Origin: Pseudomonadota bacterium | GTDB lineage: Bacteria; Pseudomonadota; Alphaproteobacteria; Sphingomonadales; Sphingomonadaceae | Reading direction: 5' to 3' | Length of the DNA: 64,000 nt | Assembly: GCA_023458055.1 (NCBI GenBank) | Contig: JAEXAW010000022.1 | Coordinates: forward strand, 43,658-107,657 | Shown here: in pieces, positions 58,991 to 64,000 of the stretch | Layout of the letters: each line of letters opens with the position of its first letter | Numbering within the stretch: the first letter of the stretch is position 1 | Program-made: the position numbers and the translations under genes | Notes under the pieces: generated by a model | What the model was told of the DNA's origin: nothing | The model's input: the letters and a program-made list of their open reading frames with translations, nothing else | The model's database searches: none

Positions 58991-60364
58991 TCAATTTTCG
59001 CGGAACGCTCTTCGAAGCTGATCTGTCAAAGGCTTCGTGATGTACGTCATTAGGCTGCGTTCGCCCGTCTGAATGAAGGCTTCAACCGGCATGCCGGCGC
59101 GCAGATCCAGGTTTCCTGCTCTCGCTAAACTCTTCGGGTCCGGGCGGATACGAACAACATAATAGCTCATGCCGTTCCGCGGATCCGTCTGACGATTGGC
59201 GGACACCGTTTCAACAATGCCCTCTACTTCTGGCGTCGTGCGCGTATTGAAGGCTGACATTTGCAGGAGCACCTTCTGGTTTTGATGGACTTGATCCACG
59301 TCTCGCGGAGAAATCTGCGCTTCTACCACCAGAGCGTCGCTATCAGGCACAATGTCGAGAATCGTCTCGCCAGGGGGAATAACACCGCCGACGGTTGTAA
59401 ACACGAGCTTGTCGATCGTACCGGATTGCGGAGCGCGAATGCTGACACGGTTTACTGTATCCTGCGCCGCGATTTTGTTACGCTGGAGTTCGGATAACTG
59501 GCTTTCTACCTGGGTTAGCTCCGCACCGGAACCACTCCGCATATTATTGCTAAGCGTCAGCATTTGCCCTCGAATTTCGGCAATTTGCGCTCGGGTAGTG
59601 GCAATATTCGCATTCATTGCACCAGCTTGTGAGCGCAGTTCCACTGCCGCACGTTCAAGCTGATTGAGACGAGCCAGCGTTGTATATCCCTTGGACCATA
59701 GTTCGCGCGTCGCCTGCAATTCCTTATCGATCAACGCTGCCTGTTCCCGATTAGCGGCGAGCTGTTGCTCTGTCCCCGCAATCTGGGCTTCGGATTGCCG
59801 AATACGTTCCGCCAACTGTGCGTGCTGGCTTCCCGTTGTATTGTTGCGCAGATTGAGGACGCGCTGTTCCTCCTGCATCAACTGGCGCACCGCAGGATTA
59901 TTAGCACGGCTAGTTAGCTCAGGCGGAAAAATAATCCTTGCACTGCCTTCGCGCTCGGCCTTGAGCCGCGCCGAGCGAGCAAGCAACTGATCGTAATTCT
60001 CGCCGGTGAGAGTGGCCGTTGCTCCAGTAACCGTGTCGTCAAGTCGGAGCAACTCCTGACCAGCCTTGACCCGGTCGCCTTCGCGCACGAGCACATCGGC
60101 AATGACCCCGCCCGTGGGGTGACCGATGTGCTTAACCCTTGTTTCAACCATAAACTGCCCGGGCGCGATCACTGCACCCTGCATTGGAACGAGCGTAGCC
60201 AGCGCTCCCAAGACGAAGACCAGCACTCCCAAGATCGCCAGCCCCCATTTAAGATTGCGATTCAAACGAACATCGTTTTCTGTTTCTCGCGATTCAAACG
60301 GATACTGGTGAACGGTCGCAGGTAATGCCGCCTGCGGCTCGGCTGTCAGCACCACTTCACTCAT
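58991..60364 (-). CDS. HlyD-family type I secretion periplasmic adaptor
   Basis: A 457-residue membrane fusion protein. One N-terminal helix (WGLAILGVLVFVLGALATLV, near residues 40-60) anchors it; a lipoyl-like half motif (GHPTGGVIADVLVREGDRVK, AGQELLRLDD) precedes a long coiled-coil hairpin (about 120-300, rich in Gln, Glu, Arg) and the second half (RAPQSGTIDKLVFTTVGGVI, PPGETILDIVPDSDALVVEA), ending SLMTYITKPLTDQLRRAF. It bridges the ABC exporter to an outer-membrane TolC-like channel not present here. Start at 60364 (MSEVVLTAE) overlaps the ABC gene by eight bases. Confidence 0.9.
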   Translation of the reverse strand: MSEVVLTAEPQAALPATVHQYPFESRETENDVRLNRNLKWGLAILGVLVFVLGALATLVPMQGAVIAPGQFMVETRVKHIGHPTGGVIADVLVREGDRVKAGQELLRLDDTVTGATATLTGENYDQLLARSARLKAEREGSARIIFPPELTSRANNPAVRQLMQEEQRVLNLRNNTTGSQHAQLAERIRQSEAQIAGTEQQLAANREQAALIDKELQATRELWSKGYTTLARLNQLERAAVELRSQAGAMNANIATTRAQIAEIRGQMLTLSNNMRSGSGAELTQVESQLSELQRNKIAAQDTVNRVSIRAPQSGTIDKLVFTTVGGVIPPGETILDIVPDSDALVVEAQISPRDVDQVHQNQKVLLQMSAFNTRTTPEVEGIVETVSANRQTDPRNGMSYYVVRIRPDPKSLARAGNLDLRAGMPVEAFIQTGERSLMTYITKPLTDQLRRAFREN

Positions 60365-62225
60365 TGCCGCCCTCCTGCGTGCGACTTGGGGTAGATTGGC
60401 CCTCGCCCGGAGAAGCAACCGACTGGGCTTGCGGCTTTGCGCCAGTCATTCTTGATCTGACAATGCCGTCTGCAACTGGAGCTGATGTTTTCGATGATGT
60501 ATCTGCCGTCGATTTCCGTGCACTCGCCGACGGAGCGGTTCCAGGTGGGAGTAACTTGGGCAAGACCTCATCACGCGGTCCATAAGCCATTACGCGACCA
60601 TCTTGCATATAGAGCAGAAGGTCTGCTTCCGCCAATGCGCTCGGTCGATGCGCCACCACAACAACGATAGCCCCTTCCCTTTTTACCTGCGCAATCGCGC
60701 GTGTCAGTGCCGCCTCTCCTTCCGTATCCAGATTGGAATTGGGCTCATCAAGGACGATCAGGAATGGCGAACGGAACAGCGCTCGTCCCAGCGCAACCCT
60801 TTGTCGCTGGCCGGCGGAAAGATTACTGCCGTTGGGGCCTAGCGGCGTGTCATAGCCGTTTGGCAAACGTAAAATAAGTTCATGAATCCCCGCCTTGGTC
60901 GCCGCCGCAATAATCTCTTCGGATGTCGCATCAGCGCGAAACCGGGCAATATTCTGCGCAACCGTACCATCGAACAGCTCGACATCCTGGGGCAGGAAAC
61001 CAATATTCGGTCCCAATTGAGCGGGAGCCCATTGCTCGATTGTCGCCCCGTCGATCCTCACTTCGCCCCGTAAGGCGGGCCAAATGCCAACCAATGTTCG
61101 AATAAGCGAACTCTTACCCGAAGCGCTCGGCCCGACCACACCCAAAACTTGCCCGGCGGTGAGCGCGAAGCTGACGTCCTGAACGGTAATCTTGCGCGCC
61201 GCAGGCGGCCCGGAAGTAAGGTTCTGGACAGTAAGAGACTGAGCCGGTTTGGGTAATTGCGTTCTTGGCATCTGTTCAGGAAAACCCGCCAGCCATTCGT
61301 CGAGGCGCGCCAAGCTTTGACGCGCGCTGACTAAGGGGCGCCACTGCGCAATCGTCTGTTCAATTGGCGCGAGCGCTCGGGAACTAATGATCGAACTTGC
61401 AATAATAATACCGCCCGAAGCCTCATCGTTGATCGCCAGCCAAGCGCCTAATGCAAGTACCATCGACTGGAGAAACATACGAAAGATACGTGATACAATT
61501 TGCAGGCCACCGGACGTATCGGCTAATTCCGTATTTGCGTCGAGGAAACGTTCGCTATTACTGTTCCACTGGGCCTTGACCGTATCGCCCATTCCCATCG
61601 CGCGTAGCACCTCTGCATTGCGTCTGGCAGCTTCTGCGATTGCATAACGCGACTGGGAGATCTGTGTGAAATTCTTGCTCTTCGTGGAAGTTGCCCGATC
61701 AGCGAATAAGGTCAAGGCTATGAGTACGAGCGCGCCAAATAACGCCAATAACCCGAGCTGGTAATGAAACGCGAACAAGATAGCGAGATAAACCAAAACC
61801 CAGGGCAAATCGAACAACGCCAATGGCCCCGTACCGGAAAAATAACTCCGCACCTGATCAAGGTCGCGCACCGGTTGCATACCCTCCGCCCCGTCGCCAC
61901 CGCGCAAAGGATATTGCGTAACAACATCGAATACTCGTTGCGAGAGCTGCCTATCAATCAACGCTCCCATCTGAATCATCACGCGCGAGCGGAAAAATTC
62001 CAGCAATGCCTGGAAAAGATAGGCGACTGCGACCAGGATGATCAGTCCAAACAACGTCGCGCCGCTGCGGCCTGGCAAGACTTCGTCATAGACGAGGAGC
62101 ATGAAAAAAGAGCCGGCCAGCGCCAAAATGTTAAGCACTGCGCTGAACAAAAAGATCGAGATAAGGACGGATCGCCGCGTGCGAAAGAGCTGCAACAGGG
62201 TCGAGTTGGCACCAAGATTGAACAT
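60357..62225 (-). CDS. Type I secretion ABC transporter/permease (PrtD-like)
   Basis: A 622-residue fused permease/ATPase. Six helices fill residues 20-310. The nucleotide domain has Walker A VVGPSASGKSSLIRTL, LPQDVELFDGTVAQNIARF, the signature LSAGQRQRVALGRALFRSPF, Walker B LIVLDEPNSNLD and the H-loop VVVVAHRPSAL. It lacks an N-terminal C39 peptidase, so the substrate needs no leader removal, as in protease/RTX exporters. A Ser/Ala/Pro-rich tail of about 60 residues follows the ATPase. AAGG five bases before the ATG. No substrate or TolC gene is nearby. Confidence 0.91.
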   Translation of the reverse strand: MFNLGANSTLLQLFRTRRSVLISIFLFSAVLNILALAGSFFMLLVYDEVLPGRSGATLFGLIILVAVAYLFQALLEFFRSRVMIQMGALIDRQLSQRVFDVVTQYPLRGGDGAEGMQPVRDLDQVRSYFSGTGPLALFDLPWVLVYLAILFAFHYQLGLLALFGALVLIALTLFADRATSTKSKNFTQISQSRYAIAEAARRNAEVLRAMGMGDTVKAQWNSNSERFLDANTELADTSGGLQIVSRIFRMFLQSMVLALGAWLAINDEASGGIIIASSIISSRALAPIEQTIAQWRPLVSARQSLARLDEWLAGFPEQMPRTQLPKPAQSLTVQNLTSGPPAARKITVQDVSFALTAGQVLGVVGPSASGKSSLIRTLVGIWPALRGEVRIDGATIEQWAPAQLGPNIGFLPQDVELFDGTVAQNIARFRADATSEEIIAAATKAGIHELILRLPNGYDTPLGPNGSNLSAGQRQRVALGRALFRSPFLIVLDEPNSNLDTEGEAALTRAIAQVKREGAIVVVVAHRPSALAEADLLLYMQDGRVMAYGPRDEVLPKLLPPGTAPSASARKSTADTSSKTSAPVADGIVRSRMTGAKPQAQSVASPGEGQSTPSRTQEGGNE

Positions 62226-62562
62226 GCAGACCTTATCGTTCAGCTATAAAGACGCTTCGATTAGCCGCACTACCGCCGCGCTTCAATACATTGATGTACG
62301 GTTGAGAAACTATTTGAAATTTATCAGCAGAGGATGGCGGAGAGGGTGTCCGCCGAGGCTTCAAGCAAGCTGTTGAAACAAAACGACTTTTCTAATAAAG
62401 GCGCGTTTTCTTCCAATTCATTTCTTATAGGCGCGTTTCACCAAAAGCAACAAAAATATGGGTTATTTCGCCAGATTGAAATGTCAAAATGCGGCTGACA
62501 ACCGCGTTTCTAGGACGCCAATAAGTGAGGCAACGAAAGCATTCATTTAGACGGTGGATCGT
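62226..62562. other. Island-edge intergenic region with possible att remnant and operator
   Basis: About 340 bases without a gene. TACATTGATGTA (62287-62298) is a perfect 12-base palindrome about 60 bases before the exporter gene. TGGCGGAGAGGGTG (62335-62348) equals the complement of a tRNA-Ser 3' end (CACCCTCTCCGCCA) but also belongs to a short inverted repeat (GGCGGA ... TCCGCC). Base composition falls sharply to the right. I see no other structure. Confidence 0.45.
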
Positions 62563-62682
62563 CTAATCGGTATTCAAATCAGTTCGGTAATTGGCTTCGC
62601 CAATCGGATGCGCTGGCTCTAGGCCAATCGGAACAGGAGCGGTCAATTCTCTGCGACGTTCATTTTGATAAATATCTGGCAT
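62563..62682 (-). CDS. Tiny unrecognised ORF 2 (39 residues)
   Basis: Starts MPDIYQNERRRELTAPVPIG with AAAAGGA about eight bases upstream, and ends ANYRTDLNTD with a TAG that falls in a small inverted repeat (TAGACG-GTGGAT-CGTCTA). The ATG is one base after the stop of the upstream ORF, so the two are likely cotranslated. Composition is unlike a random frame, with many charged and Pro residues, but no family is recognised. Confidence 0.5.
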   Translation of the reverse strand: MPDIYQNERRRELTAPVPIGLEPAHPIGEANYRTDLNTD

Positions 62683-62683
62683 T

Positions 62684-62839
62684 TCAAAAATCCTTTTCGA
62701 TGATCCGATTTGCGTTGTTGATTTTGTTGCCCACATTCGGAATGTTCATTCTGCCTTTGGCTTGCTGAAAGCCCTTGGCGCGGTTTTCATTGCTGAATCC
62801 TTTTCGGCTCAGGGCCGCAAAAATCTTGGCTCTGCTCAT
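62684..62839 (-). CDS. Tiny unrecognised ORF 1 (51 residues)
   Basis: A basic peptide, MSRAKIFAALSRKGFSNENR onward, ending NRIIEKDF, with AGGA eight bases before the ATG. It is 51 residues, rich in Lys, Arg and Asn, and coupled to ORF 2 one base downstream. It may be a small island-encoded DNA-binding or regulatory protein; I do not recognise it. Confidence 0.55.
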   Translation of the reverse strand: MSRAKIFAALSRKGFSNENRAKGFQQAKGRMNIPNVGNKINNANRIIEKDF

Positions 62840-63208
62840 AAGTTTAATCCTGAAGATTGGGTTTGGCGGATTTATTAGCCGCCTAATTAACGATAATAAT
62901 CAATTGATATTTTGATGAATTATCTCGAAAAGTTAATCGAATTCTTATTATTCTACCCACAATCACCATTTTCCAGTTAAGGCGGCGCACGATCCACTTG
63001 AATGAATTTGAGGGTTCCATTCAAAAACGAAACCCTAGGATATACAATGGTTTCGATATATTTTTTGAAGATTTGAATGTTTGAATATAATATATAAAAT
63101 ACCTGCCATTGGCACCAATTGGCCTTATGATATTCAAATCGTTTAAACCTGCAAAATGGCAGATTTCCGGTATTTTTTTGCCCAAATAGGCATTCCAATT
63201 TGAACGAA
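62840..63208. other. AT-rich gap inside the island
   Basis: About 370 bases of AT-rich sequence (a hand count of 63061-63120 gives about 25% G+C) between the DUF3987-like fragment and the tiny ORFs. The ORF at 62977-63276 overlaps the DUF3987 3' end and has no ribosome site, so I reject it. The stretch should carry the promoter of the tiny ORFs; I cannot name its elements. Confidence 0.5.
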
Positions 63209-63898
63209 CTAGGCATTGTGAATAGCCTTTGCGTCCGAAACGGCAAAAGCCCTTGGCTTGCTGCCGAACAAATCAATCATTTGTTTTGTGGGTATCTCGC
63301 GAAGCTGGTCGCCTTCCAGCAATGTCTTGATCGTTCTATTGATCGCGTTTGTGCCGCCAATTCTGTCTTTTTTAAAGACTGCCACCCCGTTGAGTTTCTG
63401 AATTATATAAGAAAGTGCTATTACACCTTTACCGTGCATTTCTGATGAACCGTGGTATTTTGGATTATGCGGCTGATGTAGATAATCTTTGATGCACCGC
63501 ATTACCGCCTGCATTTGTTTGGCTTCATCGCCACCTTCGCCGCCAAACTCACCATTTTTGAACTTGGCGATCAACTTGTGGGTTTGTTGTGCAACCAGCG
63601 TGGTGGCCCAAACGGCCATATCTTCAGTGATAACCGGATTTCTGAAATCTGCGGCAATAGCGATTATTGAAGCAATTTTTATGGCGTTCAAATGAGCGCG
63701 GTTCCACAATTCTCTATGAGCTTCGCGTTGGCTATCGCAGCTATTTATAATAGCCGTGCTATATGCGTCGAAGTCGCAGAAAAGATCGCGTGCGGTTGGG
63801 ACGGGCCGCACAACCATCATTTCACCGCTGTTTATGATGGATAACGAATGGGCGGCTAAATCAGCAAGCCCTTCAATTAGGCCGTGAACCCATAAACG
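63209..63898 (-). pseudogene. C-terminal part of a DUF3987-like replication/primase protein, interrupted by an IS
   Basis: The frame runs from about 63898 to 63209. It reads RLWVHGLIEGLADLAAHSL at its upstream end, then HRELWNRAHLNAIKIASIIA with NPVITEDMAVWATTLVAQQT and KPRAFAVSDAKAIHNA at the end. The middle pattern (W-x-R-A-x4-K-I-A and P-V-I-T-x-E) resembles the C-terminal region of DUF3987 proteins found in plasmids, phages and genomic islands. The N-terminal part should lie to the right, but IS-like sequence starts near 63899, so the gene appears split. Without the rest of the island this cannot be fully confirmed. Confidence 0.55.
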
Positions 63899-64000
63899 GG
63901 ATTTCCAAGACGGGAAGATTGTGATTCAGTGTCGGCATGAGCCGATATGAGATGACAGAGTTTGAGTGGCGTGTGATTGAGCCACTATTGCCCAACAAGC
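63899..64000 (+). mobile_element. Left part of an IS5-family insertion sequence
   Basis: GGGATTTCCAAGACGGGAAG is a plausible left inverted end near 63899, about 40 bases before the transposase start. The element continues beyond the window, so the right end and target duplication cannot be checked. Confidence 0.65.
63938..64000 (+). CDS. IS5-family transposase, 5' part
   Basis: The frame from the ATG at 63938 begins MSRYEMTEFEWRVIEPLLPN, the characteristic N-terminus of IS5-family (IS427-type) transposases, and runs off the window end. It is the only clear transposase sequence here and lies over the broken DUF3987-like gene on the opposite strand. Confidence 0.8.

Noticed and set aside
62977..63276. 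99-codon minus-strand ORF in the AT-rich island
   Set aside because: It overlaps the end of the better-supported DUF3987-like frame and has no ribosome site.

Overview
The window is a chromosomal segment of an alphaproteobacterium, most likely Sphingomonadales (Sphingopyxis/Sphingorhabdus-like). This is inferred from protein resemblance and gene order (nuoN-birA-coaX-rnj-DUF1467, lipA-ratA, fused ispDF, zapA-6S RNA-cyclo-ligase) and from the G+C-rich codon use of most genes. No database search was possible, so the taxon is an inference.

Layout. 1-6.3 kb: end of ispDF, a CinA-type amidohydrolase, ratA, lipA, a beta-carbonic anhydrase, a PutP-type Na+/solute symporter, a CitE-like lyase coupled to a MaoC dehydratase, and a CAU-anticodon tRNA that looks like tRNA-Ile2. 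6.5-13.5 kb: a degenerate histidine-kinase-like protein, an Lrp/AsnC regulator with a clear terminator, an exported TPR-like protein and a large two-helix membrane coiled-coil protein. 13.2-32.3 kb: DUF1467, RNase J, pantothenate kinase and BirA lie downstream of a complete 14-subunit complex I operon (nuoA to nuoN, all on the minus strand). That operon carries two extra unrecognised genes locked in by start/stop overlaps and three palindromic repeat elements in its few gaps. 32.4-42.1 kb: an inositol-monophosphatase family enzyme, efp, two cell-wall enzymes (M23 peptidase, L,D-transpeptidase), thiE, and a central carbon cluster tkt-gap-pgk-fba. 42.3-43.9 kb: a small coiled-coil gene, zapA, 6S RNA with a visible promoter and closing stem, 5-formyl-THF cyclo-ligase, DUF2842 and tRNA-Asp.

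45.4-53.2 kb holds the most distinctive locus: four consecutive exported proteins. Three small to medium ones are DUF11-like and secreted; the fourth is a 1696-residue protein with DUF11 and SdrD-B-like modules and a long predicted outer-membrane beta-barrel. Shared N-terminal and C-terminal motifs and a strong stem-loop before the large gene suggest one surface system. 53.5-57.1 kb is a branched-chain 2-oxoacid dehydrogenase operon (E1alpha, E1beta, E2), followed by thyA, a stand-alone JAMM/RadC-like protein and tRNA-Pro.

59-62.2 kb is a type I secretion pair (HlyD-type adaptor and PrtD-type ABC exporter) with no visible substrate. From about 62.2 kb to the end base composition drops sharply, to about 25% G+C in places. 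This looks like the edge of a mobile island: a possible tRNA-Ser 3'-end remnant, two tiny coupled ORFs, the C-terminal part of a DUF3987-like replication protein, and an IS5-family element that seems to interrupt that gene at the window end.
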